Of a stretch of DNA of 64,000 bases, positions 46,025 to 60,181 are shown one piece after another (the stretch's first letter is position 1; each line of letters starts with the position of its first letter). Below the pieces are notes generated by a model that did not search any database, had not been told where the DNA came from, and saw nothing but the letters and a program-made list of their open reading frames with translations. The translations under genes and the position numbers were made by a program. Source of the DNA: Monarcha castaneiventris obscurior (lineage: Eukaryota > Chordata > Aves > Passeriformes > Monarchidae); the NCBI GenBank assembly GCA_026261815.1, contig JAMPIT010000437.1:6460001-6524000 (forward strand), read 5' to 3'.

Positions 46025-48653
46025 TCCCCTGCTATTCCTCCTCCTCATCTATCTTCCTTCTGTTTCCTGGTTTAAATTAGACTGTAAAATCTTCTGGATT
46101 AGAGATGCAAAAAATAAATGCAGTATCTCCCAAACCGTGGGTTTGTCTTCTTTTCCCGCAGTAACATAACTCTCATCAAAACCTTTCAGATTTACATTTA
46201 AAGCATTTTAATGGAGTTAATGGTGCAGATTTTCAACACATTGGCTTCATGGGACCAGTTTAGGGCCATGCTGGGACCAGTTTTCATCCGTGCTAGATGC
46301 TGAGAAGCTTTGCTTGCTGCTGTTTTTTGGAGCAGGGCAGTGCTGGATGCTAGAGATCTGCATATTCAATGTGCATGTGAGCTCAAACAGCTTTTTGTTA
46401 TGTCTCTAATTAGGCTAAGTAGGGTGTTGGGTTCAAGTGCTAATTAGAAATGACCACTCTAAAATACATTAGGATATTTAGGGCTGTGTGCTGTTTGCAC
46501 ATTCAGGTGCCAGCTCCTGCTCACCTTTGTGTGAGTAATGCAATGAGTCCATCCACTTTTTAACCTGTCACATTATTTTATTTCTTCTCTTTTTTTGACA
46601 AATACACCATGCCTAAGGAAATTAGTTTCTAGCAGTGGGAATAAGCACACATAAGGTATGGGATTGTCCATGGCAAAAGGGGGAAGGGAGTATTTGGCAG
46701 TGAGAGGCAGGAACTGGCAGACAGGATTGGTCCAGCCCTCTAAAAACAGTGATGTGAATACTGAAGAGGGGGGTCCCTGGGAGTCCAGTGTCTGCTGGAA
46801 AAAACAATTAGTGGAAAAAATAACAACCTCTGGCTTCCTAAACCTACCCTGCAGGTAGGCTTACCTTGCCCATGAGGGCAAGGCTGTGTCCTTTTGGCTG
46901 TGGCTTGGCAGCATTGGGGGGAGTATGGTCAGTGCCACACGGTGTGGCACAGGCACTCTGCCACCACTTGAGGGGTGCATGATGGCAACCCAGGTGAGCA
47001 GCCAAGGTGCTGGTCTGAGCTGAGGAAAACAGTTTTTAAAAGTTACATTAATTAACGTGATGCTAAACTCCAAGCCCTTCTTAGCTGGGAAAGGTCTGTT
47101 GGGTTTCGAGCTGCATCAGCTCTTACATGTTCTATGTGCCAGGCTGGTCCAGCATTAACTGAATCCTTCACACGTGTGACTGTCCTCATGCACCACAGGA
47201 CAAAGTTATCCTGGCCCTGTGTCAGCTCTGTGCTGTGGCACTGTACCCACAGCTGGGCTCTGCAGCCTGCCAGCCCCACATCCCTTTCCTTGCACCAGGG
47301 AATGCATCCCCTCTGGAGACCTGCAGCCCCCGTGGGCTGAACAGGAGAGTGCTGTGGCAAAGTACAGCTGTAACATCCAAATGAAGAGGTGGAAGCTGGG
47401 GCTGTGAAGGAACAGGGATGGGCAGAGCCCCCGGGCAGGATGGGGCTGGTGTGGGTGCCCCGTGCAGGAGCTCTCCCTGCTGCAGCCACAGGGCCGTCCC
47501 TCCCAGCACAAGAGCTTTTCCATGGAGACCCACATGTGCAAACAAACACATGCCAGCTCAGCACTTTTGGAAACTGTTGAGAGCCTCCTTTCAAGCCCAG
47601 GGCTTAGCACACACTGTCCTTTTATTTCCTTTTTTTAATTTTTTTTTTTCCCCAGTCCCTTGGGAATAATTAGACACGTCCATGCAGGCAGGAAGGGCAG
47701 GCTGGCTGCTGGCCTGGCAGACAGGGGGGCTCTGAGCCCTAAAGATGTGTCCCTGCTGTAATTCCCTCCTGCACACCCTCAGTGCTGCACAGGGACTCAG
47801 CCTTGAAAAATACAGCCTCACTAAATTTTCATTAAAAAATCATAAACGTTTGGGCAACACTGGGTTGTGTGAAGCCCAGACTAGAACACAAATGGGCTGC
47901 ACCTTGCCCGAAGTCCCAAAGCAAAGGGGTTTTTTTAAAGCTGGTGCAAAACCAAGCTGGTCTAGGTCCAATATTTGCTTGGCTCTGGTTCAGATTCATT
48001 CCTGAATTCAAACTGATGAACTTCCAGCCCTCAGGTACATTTATGGGGGATGAACATGGACACATCTATGGCTTTACAGAGCCATAATTTCTCCCTGAAT
48101 GCTTTATTGTTTGAAAATCATAAATAAGGAGAAGTGAAAAGGACAAGCCCCTTTAATCTATGAGTGGTGTGCTAAATGACGGTGGTAAATCTCTGCTGGC
48201 TCCATGGCAGGTAGAGCTGATTTGCACTCCCAAAATGGCAGTGATTTTATCCCACAGCCTACACTGAAGGTGTGGAGAACAGCTTTTTGAGGAAAACAAA
48301 AATCAGCCCTGCCCTGGACCAGGCTTGGATGGGACCAGTCAGCAAGGCACTGCAAAGAGCCTGGGTGTATCCTGTTATCCCAGTGAAGGAAATGCCCACC
48401 CTGTACCAGCTGCAAACTTTGTCAGGCTCCTTTCTTATGTCCTCCTCAGCATTTCTTATCACTCCTGATCTATGTATTGCTCTGCTCTGCATGCTTTTAT
48501 AGCCTGCTAGACAAGGCTGTCTCAAGGCCAGCGTGTTCAGGTGTGCCAGAGAAAGCTCTGCCCCCAGCAGCGTGGAGGCTGCCTGTGCAAACAGCCCTGT
48601 GGGCAACCCCTCTCCCCTCCAACCTTTCAAAGACTGAAAGTTATTTTTGTAGG
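46025..48653. other. Unique noncoding stretch, no gene seen
   Basis: 46180-46620 is AT-rich with a partial local duplication of 'TGGGACCAGTTT' (46251 and 46274). The minus-strand frame 47052-47594 (180 codons) starts at TTG and is unrecognised. A T-run lies at 47638-47650. Confidence 0.5.
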
Positions 48654-48840
48654 ATCTTAGAATGGTTGGGGTTGTAGATCATTAGTTCCAACCCCCTGCC
48701 ATGGGCAGGGACACCTTCCACTATCCCAGGTGGCTCCAAGCCCCATCCAGCCCGGCCTTGGACACTTCCAGGGATGGGGCAGCCACAGCTTCTCTGGGCA
48801 CCCTGTGCCAAGGCCTCACCACCCTCACAGCAGATATTTT
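48654..48840 (-). mobile_element. CR1 LINE, 3' fragment on the minus strand
   Basis: On the + strand: 'GGATCTTAGAATGGTTGGGG', 'TTCCAACCCCCTGCCATGGG', 'CAGGGACACCTTCCACTATC', 'CCAGCCCGGCCTTGGACAC', 'TTCCAGGGATGGGGCAGCC', 'CTTCTCTGGGCACCCTGTGC', 'TCACCACCCTCACAG'. It is the reverse complement of the CR1 3' UTR and the best preserved of the short fragments. Confidence 0.96.
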
Positions 48841-51800
48841 GATGAGTTTTACACAGCAGTGTGTGATCTTTAAAACCCAGATGTCTACACAAGGTGCTCA
48901 CACTGCTGCCAGTGCTTTGAACCACCCACGTCGTGTGTCCCCAGCCAAAGGATGTCCCCTGGCTGGGGGACACCCTGCTGGTGGTGGGGCTGTTCCTTCA
49001 ACCTGTATTTCAACCAGGGTCAGGATGGAATAAAAATCAATAAATGCTTCCAGGTTTAAGAATAAATATCCTTTCTGTTTAGGGCATTAATATTTATCAT
49101 TTGGTGGAGAGCAGACCTTGCATATGACATTTTAGTGTGTTTTATTTGCAAAGCACCCTGGGGTGGTTTTACACAAAAGTTGCAGTATTGAATTTTCTCA
49201 TGATGTAGCATTAATTTGTACAAACTGCAAATTGATGCTGACCTGCTTGACTCTGATGGGCACAAGCTCTCAAGTTTAATTCATACACAACCTAGTCCTC
49301 CTCTCAGCAATGAGAGCTTCAGTGCTGAGGAAAGCAGGGCGACCCTCTGGGAACTGTCAGTCAAAAAAAAAATAAAATCTGTAAAGGTTTTTCTCCTCTG
49401 TCCATCTCTTAATAGCTCTAGCTGAGATGTCTGAGCTGAAGAAAACTCCACCCCTGCAGCTTCTACTTTGAAAAAGCTGAAAAATCTAACTCAGTCTCCT
49501 TAGAAAAGAGGAATTAATGCTTTTCAGAAAGAATTTCTGTCCTCCTTTCAGTCCCAGTGGAATTTTCTGCAAGGCAATCAATGCGTAATGACCAGGAAAA
49601 GACTTTTTTTTAAAAGTCCCTTGTTGCTGTCATATTTACCAGATTGTGCATCCCAACCTCAAACTGAGTGAGCTGAGAAACTGAAAAAAAAGGGAAGAAT
49701 GAAGAAAAATCTGAGGAGGATGCTCATGAACTCGCCTTCCCTGCCAGGGGGCTGCTGGGGTGATGCATTTTTGGGGTAGAGCACCACAGTGGCTCTGATA
49801 GAAACCCCAGTCCCCAGGGTGGCACGGGGGCCACCAGCACTGTGGGACCCGATGGCCACAGAGGTGTCCAGCCCTGTGGGACCCAGTGGGGGCACTTCAG
49901 CATCCAGAGAAAAGTCCTCTAAAGAACTGTGGGAAGTTTAATGGAAATAATAAATATGGGGTTCTTCTTTAATCCTTGCAAGTCTTTTTTTTTTTTTTTC
50001 TTTTTCATGAATGTGAGAGCTGGAGAAGTCTTTTTAAAATGAAATCGGCGTTTTATTGGAAAAAAGTTCTGGTGTCCTGGGAGAGAGATAAAATTGACAC
50101 GTTATTGGCAATGTGGTATTCAGCATGTGGCTGCAGATCTCCTTGGCTGTCCTGCCAGGGCTGAGGCATGTCTGGGCTCAGAGGAAAGGGCTGGGGGAAA
50201 GGAAACCCAAAAGACAGACTTTCTGAGGTGGCCAAGGTGTATGCTCTCCTTGCAGAGCTGAAAACACAGGAGTCCAAATCACTCCAGGAGTCACAGTATT
50301 TTTAATTTTTTTCCCAAAGCTTTAGAGAACTCAGACTAAGCTGTATTTTCCTCCACAAATCTCCTCCCAAAATTTTTGGCTTTCTGTTCCCTGACACTTT
50401 GTAAAACCATCTCAAATTCTTGCCTGGAGCTGGTGTCTCAGAAATTTATTTCCAGCTCATTGCTGGCCAATAAGGGTGACAAAGTGTGTTTCATGAGGAG
50501 GAAAACCCACTTTGTGGTTATTGAGGGCCAGGTTTGGAGACCAGCTTCAATCTCACAGAAATAGTGTTTGCAGCTGTTTGCACATGACATTATTTCCTGG
50601 GCACCTGGCTTGTACATACAATTAAGGACTTGTAAATCTGAGGAAATCTTAAATTAAGGTACCAAAATGTGCCTGCAAACATTTGTGCCTGCCATTTTTC
50701 AGCTGTAATAATGGGAGTCCTGTCAAAGCGAGGATGAAAAATTGGTCCTGTGTCAATAACCTGTATGAATGATGTTAGAGAAAACTGGCAAGTCATCAAA
50801 AGACCCTGTTCCCCATTTAATTCTCTTCCTAGCTCATTATGGATTATCACGTTTTGTCGAGTTAGTGGCGTGATTATGGAAATAGAAAAACTATTTCTCT
50901 CTGCTTCTTATCTAAAAGATGAATGAGGCACGTATAATTGGCTTAAGTTATCATTTAGCAGTGAGCTCTGGTGATGCAGGGCTTTTTTTGTCCTCAGCCT
51001 CAAGTCCTGAGACACATTAAATGGCTGCTGTGTTCCCCTGGTTGTTTTCTGTCCCCAGTGCCCACGTGCTCAGCCCAAAGCAATGCACCTGTTGAGGGCT
51101 GAAGTTCTTTCTTTTTTCCAGAAGGATCAGTCATAAATAACTCAGCAGGTGAAGATGATCTTCAGGGCATAAATCACCACCACTAAAACAACAGCTGAAT
51201 GTCCTGAGCATATCCAGGGAGCCACATCCACCCTCACCCGGGACTCAGTCCTCATCCCACTGCCCTTAACCTGCCTGAGCTGTGGCTGCAGCTGTGGTTT
51301 TTGTGATCCCAGAAACAGGAGGTGTGCTCCCTGCAGCATGGGCTCCCACCTCCTGGAGCGTGCTGGAAAAGGATGGGGGGGTTTGAAAATGTTTTTCTTT
51401 TTAATACCAAGAGAGAAGAAAAATGGCCAAGAAGAGGGGAGGTGCCATCACCAGGAAGGGTTTTTCTTTCCCCACGTTATGCTCTGCAGTGTTGGAGATG
51501 CTCCCAAACAAGCACTTTCCATTGGGATGCTGGGCCCTGGTTACTGCTGTGTGAGCTCATGGGCACCACGCAGTTTGCACACATTTGGGGCCACAATAGC
51601 CAGGTTTTGGTGCTTAAAAGCATCTGCCAAAAAGTCCATCAGTCATGAAGATCATTGGTGCTGTCGTTGCATTTCCTCAGGCCTCAGAGGACACTGGCCA
51701 ATGATGTTAATTGGAAACCATAAAACCCTGGGAAAAGCTGAAGCAGTTTTGAAAAGGACCTTTTAATCTTCCTGTGATCTCTTATATCTTTACTCAAAGA

Positions 51801-54759
51801 GAAAAATACTGCCTGAGAAATAAAGGGGAAATTTGTTCATCTTGATTTTCACAGTGGAGAAAAAGAGCAGTAGGAAGGAGAGAGGATGCTTTCCGTCTGG
51901 CTTATGGTATTGGAGCTTAGTTCTTCTCTAAGTATTTTATCCAAAGCCTATTTTTAATAACGCCAAAGTAATAATTGCTGAAATTCCCTTTAAATTCCTT
52001 TTTTTTTTTTTTTTTACATGCAAAGCATCATTGGCAAAAATTTTTTCGCAGCTTCCCTTGGCAGTCAGTCGGAGGAGCAGAATTTGATGGACCCTGACAA
52101 TACAGGGGGACAAAGGCAGCTTTAGAGGACATAAAACTATCTGGGCAACAACTCTCTCTGCCCAAATTGCCTCTGTTGTGTTCCTCTGTTGCCTGACAAT
52201 ATGCTCTCAAGAAAACACAAAATGTTGTTCTCTTTGTGGAAAAGTCTTGCAAGATTTTTTTTTTTTTTTTTTATGTGTTTACTGGAATAAGAAAAAAAGC
52301 CAAAAAGGAAGCAGAAAATAAGCCCAGAAAAATTACAGAACTTTTCTCTCCAAATTACCTCTGTTGTAAAAAATGTCACAGAAGACTTCACATTCCAAAA
52401 ATATCCACCAGCTCCACGAGCTGTGAGTGACTGTAGACCCAAGTGAGATGAGGATCAGGCCTAATTTGCTCATAATTATGTTAAACTCATACAAAATAAT
52501 TTGCCATTTTTCTGGAACCAACCCCCAAATTGTACTTTTAATATCTAGGAATACGCCGGTGAACAATCCATTATATTGTCCTCCCACAGTTATTATTTCC
52601 CAAAGTGACAGGGAGATGACAGGAGGCTGTGGCTGCAGGTTGTGAATGAGCAGCAGGAACAGATGGGTTTGTGAGAAGCAGCAATCCTGCTCTCCTGCTA
52701 AAAATGCTACAAACAGGAACCCCAGCTAACATGCCCCGAAAATATAGATCAGTGGAACTGTCCCCAAGCAGAGGATTTCACAAGGCTTTCCAGGAAGCAT
52801 CAATATCTGCGTAATAAGAAAATGGAGCTGCACATGCTAAAGTATTTATTGCACTTTTTTTTTTTTTTAAATACAGGGACAGCTTCAATTATCCCACTAT
52901 CATGTACTAAATAAGGTTGATTAATCAAGGTTTAAGATAACAAAAGGAGTTTTCAATGTCATTAATGTGTCTCATGAGATTCACCCTTCTTTTGGGTAAT
53001 GGGAAGCTTCTGGTTGTGAAGATGTAGAGAAGAAGGATTTACAGCATCATGGTGTGCAGGGTTTTCTGTAAGGGACACTATGAAAACATGGAAACTTGAC
53101 AGCAAATACAATTTCATTTATTTAGCTGCCTACTGGCATGCCAAGATGGGGCTGTCTCTGGTGCTTCACCCTCATCTCAGCCTTTTGCTTTCTCTCTTTG
53201 CCTTTGTCTCCCAGCAGCGCTGGTGTTCCTGCTTCCAGGTGTGCACAGCCTCCTCTTGCCAAACAACTGCCTCAAAAGAACACAAAGGAGTACAGTCATT
53301 TAAGGGTCTCTTTGCCATTCCCAATTTTTCCAGCAATTTTACAGGACCACAAGTGGGTTTCATGTGTCCCTTGCTTGGAAGGGCCCAGCAACAGTTCTGG
53401 TGTCAGGAGCTGCAGTGGAAATGAGACTAACTCAGAAAATTATGATCTCAGGGTGAATTTTCACTAAGGGTTTTTTCCACAGTCCTTCTGGCATCTTTGA
53501 AGGAAATCTGAGCAGAAGGGGCTGGTACAAAACCAATAAGAGGTGTTGAGGAAACCTCAATGAATCAACAGTTGAGTTCTTCATCTCCTTTCTAACCAAC
53601 TGAAGTCAAGAGAAGTTTCTCCATTTTTTTCCATCTTCCTCTGTCTCCTGGGCAATTTCACAAGCAATTTGACAGTCTCATACTTTGGGCTTTTCATCTT
53701 CCTCATTCACTATGATTATTTCTCTCTGCTGTGTCAGCTTTCTGGACCCTCGAGCAGAAATGTAAGACCCTGCTGCAGTGAGCTCTTGACCCAGGATGGT
53801 GTGAGCTGTGCCACCACTCACCTCTCAATGCCAGGCCAGCCTGCCAGACCACAGAAACATTTTTGGCAATGCCATAACTCCGTCCTGGCAATGCCATCAC
53901 CCCATCTGGGTGACGCGAGACAAAATAAACACAAAAACTGACAAGTGGACTGAAATGAAATATGTGTGCTGCAACGTGCAGGCATGACTCAGGCACTGCA
54001 GCCAGGCACTCCCCGGAGTCTGGCTGTGTCCCAGAGACATTTTTCTCCCTGCCTTTAGTTGACACATCCAGGCTGATACATTATGTTTATATTTTTGACA
54101 GGTTATGATGTAAAGAAGGTTATCACTTCCTCACTGGGGGAGGAGGCAGGGTTGAGAGAGCCTGACTGACCTTTTAACTGGGCTCTGATCTTTCTTCTGA
54201 CTCTTCCCACACAGTCCCCTCCTCCTGCCACTGTGGGACAAGTGCTGGAACATTTGTCCTGGATCCTGCATCACCCTCCCCCCTTCTTCACACATTGATG
54301 CTAAGGTCAGGATAGGGGGGGTGAATGCCCAATCCATTCACATGGAACATGCACACCCTGCAGCTCCAAATATATATTTTTATGAAATGATGCCACATCC
54401 TCTGCAGTGCAAGTGTGTGTTGCTGGTGCACATGGCTGCACTGGGGAAGGACATGCTGGGAAAGGGGCAAGGTTGGACCGTGATCCCTCTGGCACTGGAC
54501 ACTGCAGGGAGTGGTGAGGGGGAGGGTGGGCAGCCCAAGCAGGGATCACTGCACCCACAGGCAGAGAGCAATGGCTAGGGTAGGAGCAGTTATCCTGTTA
54601 AATGAGAGTTTTACTATTTCCCTCAGTGAGAACTGAATTATATCCTTCAGCAGGCGCAGAGTTCGATTGCTGCTTTTGAAAAATGTAGCTGGAATAAATA
54701 CTGTATGTGTCCCAGATGAGGTTTTTCCTTCACTATATACTCTAATTTCCTTCCTACAG
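48841..54759. other. Long repeat-poor noncoding stretch, no gene seen
   Basis: About 5.9 kb with no confident transposon apart from T-runs at 49986-49999, 51999-52015 (T17), 52255-52272 (T18) and about 52855-52868. 50590-50960 is AT-rich, repeat-free and contains several CpGs ('ATCACGTTTTGTCGAG' near 50848), which fits a candidate conserved noncoding element. No exons were recognised. Confidence 0.45.
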
Positions 54760-54878
54760 GAGAAATACTTGTATTTGTTGCTTTCCATCCTTATGCATTT
54801 GCTACGAGGGCTTTTGAGCCCACAGGCCCTCACTTTGAATAGAAATGCAGCTTCTGGTGTTTCCTCTATTTAAGGGAG
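54760..54878 (+). other. Second exon-like interval
   Basis: A strong acceptor-like tract (TTTCCTTCCTACAG ending at 54759) is followed 119 bases later by GGGAG|GTAAGC (donor from 54879). The frame that is open through most of it stops at TAA, 54871-54873, eight bases before the donor. It would therefore be a noncoding or terminal exon if real. It may be a chance pairing. Confidence 0.22.
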
Positions 54879-55469
54879 GTAAGCAAAGCAACTGGAGGAT
54901 GCATTGCTTCAGCCCTGACCTATTTCTATGCTCAGCACATTTTTCTCCTTCCACAGACATGAGGAGTTGTCCCAAACCCCAGGGCTACTTTCTGCTTCCA
55001 GTTCTCTGGAATGCTCCTTGCAGCAGGCCCAGAGGGGAACTGACCTTCCTTGGGGGGCAGCAGCACAGAACTCTCTCCTTTTCCTCCCTGTGAACTGTAA
55101 GAAAAATGCCATTTAGCAGGGAAGGTGCTCCACACGTATTTAACACTGAAAGGGAATCTCAGGAGCAGACACACAATTACATGTGTGTTTTTCAGTCCTA
55201 ATTAGACTGAACTCTGTAATTGTGAGATGCATTTCTGACTTTTTTTTTTTTTCCATTAAAGAAATAACCCCTCTTTTATCAAGGCTGAGCTAAACCCCAA
55301 GTGGAAAGGTGAGGGAAGGAGGAATAATTAATGATGATGTAGATTCTGCCTGCCATGGGACTGCTGCATGTCCCATTAAAGCTTACCCCTCCAGCACAGA
55401 AACCCCCTCTGAGATGCTCCTGGGACCAGAGAGGGGTGGCCGGGGCTGGGTTGTCCCCAGCACGGGGGC
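54879..55469. other. Unique noncoding stretch, no gene seen
   Basis: No transposon or gene was recognised. A T-run lies at 55240-55252. Confidence 0.5.
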
Positions 55470-55509
55470 AATTAAGGGACTTTTAAGTTCCTTAATTAAG
55501 ACTTTTAAG
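55470..55509. repeat. Inverted repeat overlapping a direct repeat
   Basis: AATTAAGGGACTT (55470-55482) and AAGTTCCTTAATT (55485-55497) form a 13-bp inverted repeat with one mismatch (a G-U wobble in RNA) and only two bases between the arms. The word GACTTTTAAG occurs at 55478-55487 and again at 55500-55509, so the structure overlaps a 22-bp-spaced direct repeat. Confidence 0.75.
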
Positions 55510-58500
55510 CACAAAGGGGTGTGTTTAGCCACATGGACTCCAGTGATCTTCACAGGTGTTAAATGTATAACAGAGGTCTGGGGGCATGGACATTCTATTA
55601 AGTGTGTTGCTACCCTTAGTAGTTATTTATGTGAGGGAAGAGGCTTGGAAGGGCTGAGCTGTGCATTGTTAAGAGGGGTGTGGTGGTTACCGTCTTTCCA
55701 GTAGCATCAAACCTTCAGAAGAACCCAGACAACCAGATTGGGAAAGTTGGGAACAGTAAAATATCCGGGATTTGTGTTACAGGGCTCAGCTTGGGGCAAA
55801 TCTGAAATCCACAGTGGCAATTCATGGAGGAGAATAAAACACTTGGAAGGGGGGATTTATACAATTTTAAGGCAGCTCACCTTCCTTGTGCCCAGCACAG
55901 GCACTGTGGTGCCTCACACAGAGCACGCAGGAGCAGAGAGGTGACATTGCTGATGTCACATGTGGACAGCCCTGGTGACAGCAGCATGGTGGCTCAGCTC
56001 AGCATCCTCTGCCCAGCTGGGTGCAGATGGTTTTCACCACACAGCAGCATGACAAAGGCACCTCTCAAGAGCTGAGCCATCCCATGTGGTGGGGGTGTTA
56101 TTTAGGATGGGGAGGTGTGGGGGGTGACACAGCTTTATTATGCCTCATAAAAATAAATTCAGGAGAGATAAAAAAAACACTTCCATTTGAAAAGAGGGAG
56201 GAATAAGGCAGATAAAAGATATGAGTTTTTCCTCCAAGACAGACTGCTAAATAGGCTCTTCTTGTTCACTGAGGTTTAGTAATGCAAGTTGACAGGATAT
56301 TAAGGTTATTCCAGGTTCTTCTGTCTCCCAGGGTCATAAGCCTTCTGCTATGCATGTTAATCCATCTTAGCATTCCTCGGAGTAGCTGCATAAGTAGGGC
56401 AATCGGTTTAGTATGTATTCTTTCCATTTACAGCCTAGTTGGGAGGAGAAACCTACTAATTAACAGAATACCCCTAGAAAATCAGGAGTCATTTTAATAA
56501 TACAGAGACTCCGCACAACGTTCTGCAATTAAAGATAAACCTTCCTCTGAAATATTTCAGGGGTGAGAGAGGAGGCGATCCAAGAGAGAAGGGCCCTGGG
56601 GGCGTTTATCCTGCAGCTCTTCCCTCTGCCCTCCTCTTCCCCTGGGTGTTGCCACATATGGCTGGTGAGCCACATCTCTCCGTGACTGAAGAGAAAACAA
56701 GAGCCTGAGTCTCACTGCATCTCCCTGCAAGCTCAGGCTTTCCTCCCAAACAGAGGCTGAAAAGTTCCTGTCCATGCTGTGCTGGAGGATTCTCCCACAC
56801 TGGGCATCATGCCATGGACAATTGACCCCCTCATGCCACGGGGTGTCTGACCAAGCATCCCCAGCCCTTGGCGTGCCACACACCTGAACATATTCCCCTT
56901 TTTTTCAGGTCATTTAAAACCCCACCAGCTTTCAAGCAGCTGCTGCAATGACATCAGTGAATAATGTTAAAAATAATAGCGCTCATTTTGAGACTGAAAA
57001 GTCAAATAACTGCCCTGAAATTTGCCACTCTCTCACCTTGTTCAGCATGAATCATCCCCACGTTCCCAAGTGCTTTCCAAATTATCTAATACTGCCTGAA
57101 AACCATTTTTCTATCTTAATACTTGTGCTTATTTTGGGGAGTACTTGAGCATGGAGCAGAAGGGGAGCAGAGCTGGGGATATCTCTGTCCCCCACTTCTC
57201 AGCTGCTGCAACAAGAGTTCCTCTGAGATTGAATGTAGCAGCATTCAATGAAAATGAATAGTAAAAAGAATTACAAAACTATCTAAATATTTTGCTTTGA
57301 GCTGGCCTTTAACAAAATGTTTTCGGATTTTTATTTCCTTTTATCATTTCTGCAAGAAATGAGAAATATTTGCCCTGATCTCTGCTCAAGCCAGAGGCTT
57401 TAAGCAGGCAGCTGCTCAGATACTTCCATACTTAACTCTTCCAGCAGCGATGGGAATGCCTTTCTGCTCTCCAGCTGGGGGATGGGCTTTGCCTAACCCT
57501 GGATAATCTCTCCTTTCTGCAGCTATGGGCTGCACGAGAAAAAAACAGATGTAGCATTTCCTGATCTCTGACACAGAGTGAGTTAAGTAATTTCACCTTT
57601 AAGGTTGGGATTTTTTTCTGAAAGACAGAAGGAGACAGCTCAAAGCTAATAACCCTTTCCAGGAAAAGATGCTCTAGATCAAAAAGGTTCCTGGCCTAGA
57701 GCCAGCACAGGTTGGCAGGAATAACCCCACTGCTGCAACAGATTTGGGATCAGGTCTCGATGTGTGAACACCCTCCCACAACTGCAAAGTGTGTCCCCTT
57801 TCCCAAAGCATTTGTTGCCAGGGATGTCATGGGTAGATTTCCCCACAAAGGCAATGGTGCCCCTAAGGATGAGGAAGAACTGGGAAGAGGCTGGTAACAG
57901 GGATCAGAGATCTCTGTAACACCACCAAAATCTGCAGTGACATGGGGCTGCACCTGGCCATCCCAGACACAGTATGGCCACAGGGAATTATTCCTGAACA
58001 GATGATGGAGAATCATAAAATGTTCTCCATCTTCACTGTCAGAAACTGGAATATAGCATGGTTGTGTAATGCAACAGAGAGGGCAGGGGGAAATTCAATG
58101 AGTGTGTTTATAGATAAGAAGTGAGATTGTTTTCAGTTATTGGGATGAAAACATCTCTCTTCTTATGCACTATCTGCTTTGAGTTAAGTATCACAGACTG
58201 TAACTCCACTTAGTAAAGTGCTATGGCTCTGACAGCACTGGGGCTGCCACCGTGGAGCTGCCATCCACCAGGGACCTTGCTTAAGTCTCACTTTTCACTG
58301 AGAAAACATTCCTAGGAAAATATGAAATCAAAAAATATTATGGTGTAACATATTACTGGAGTGATTTTTACTGACAGGTGAAATATTTGAAATACGGAGA
58401 TGAATATATGCAATGTGCTCAACAACTTGGATGTCCAAATGACCTGTCTGCCTTTGCGGGGAGGATCAGACATATCTGCTTTCCAGCAGCTTTTTCCTCA

Positions 58501-60181
58501 GGTTTTCTGAAGTGGTCAGAACAGGCTCTGCTAGCAGGGGATGCTCCTGTCCCACACTAAGTGCACAGAGTGACATTTCCCTGTGCCCTGACTCTGCCAG
58601 CTGCACAGGCTGAGTGTGCAGAAGAGATGTGCTCATCGTCACTTCTCACCACTCGACAAAAACACTGGGAAATGAAGATAGCCTTGCTTAGGAAAGCCTG
58701 GATAATATTCCATCTCCTTCTCCCTTCTGGGAAAACCAAATGAAATAAAATTATTTACAGAAGACAGCTTTATCCCCTTTTATTAACAAGATATAACGAA
58801 TCTGTGAATTCATGGAATAACTCCAGTGATTTTGAACTGATGAGAAAAGGATGAGGTGGTCTCAAAAAACAAGATGCCATTTAGCCAATGGAGTAAGCAA
58901 AACAATAAATGATTGCCCATTTAGAACAATCAATAAGGTGGTTACACGAGATATTATATGATCCAAGATTAATTAGGGATGACAAATTCCCCCAAAGGAT
59001 AAAACATAGGACAAATATGAGATCTAAATGAGAATCCAGTTAACAACTTGCAAGAGGAGCTTGCACTTGATGCTCCAGCATCCCATGTTGTTCCAACCAA
59101 AGATCACAGCAGAAATCCGAGCATTCCAAGATGGATATGTGTGTTGTGTGATGCATAATGTAAAAAATCAGAGGGTATGTCAGGAGGCTGAGAGGTGAAG
59201 GGAAAGCCAAGGAGGCAGGAGCCTGCCCAGGTGATGGGGTTTTGCTCTTCTCAAAGCAGAGCTGTGTCTCAGGGTTGCATGGGCATGACCGACTGCCTCC
59301 AGCAGTGGCCTCAGCAGAGCTTGGGAAATCCTCCAAGGTTAATTCAAGAGCTGGAACACCTCCTCCAGCATCTGAATGAAGGCAGGAGTTCCCACACCCA
59401 GCACTTTTTACTGCTCTGCCAGGGAGGCATCTGCCCGTGGTGAAACGGGGCAATTCCAGCCCCTAAATGCACCCTGCTCAGCTGGGACACTGGGACAGGA
59501 AAGGTCCCCACAGCCTGTGGTTTGTTCCAGTCTCTCATGATGGAGGCAGAAGGCAAAAGCTCATGCACTCCACCTTCTCCTCCCTTATTACACATCAGCT
59601 GAGTCATTCTAACAGTGTGCTTTTCTAACCTCATCGAGGAGGGCTGAAATATTTTAGTGTAAACCTCATCCTTGGGGGTTTAAAGTGATCGCACAGTCTC
59701 AGCTGACCAACAGCATCCCTATGGAAGCCTCACTGCCCTGGGATATTGCTACATTAACTCAGTCTGTCCTGCCTCATTAGCCTCAGAGTTCTCCAGCAAC
59801 CATTTTTTTTTTGTTGTTTTTTCATCCTAGGTAGAGAAATCACATAACTTTCTATATCATGTGAATTGGGATGTTGCTTTACAAAAGTTTTTGAGAGCTC
59901 ATGTCCTCAGCTGCACCTCTGAAGCATGTGGAGATGCTGGTGCAGACTGGGGTTCTCCTTAGCAGCAAACCAGTCTGTCCTCTGGGAGCCAAAACTGGCC
60001 TGAAATGCCAGAGATGATCTGAAGTGTAGCTCCAAATGTATGTCATTACATCCCAACAGAGAACGAGATGCCATCATGCTACATGGAGTAAATCACTTGA
60101 GATTAGGGCCATTTAAAGCCAGGTTGGGATGTTCTTAATTTAATGGAAGTACCACCTCCTTTTAAACCAGTATTACCATTT
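55510..60181. other. Unique noncoding stretch, no gene seen
   Basis: No transposon was recognised. 56200-56560 and 58740-59010 are AT-rich and repeat-free, with homeodomain-like words (CTAATTAA near 56455), and are candidate conserved elements. 57712-57900 and 59040-59640 hold unrecognised frames. Confidence 0.45.

Noticed and set aside
47052..47594. Minus-strand open frame of 180 codons
   Set aside because: Begins at TTG, shares the interval with several other frames, and shows no family resemblance.
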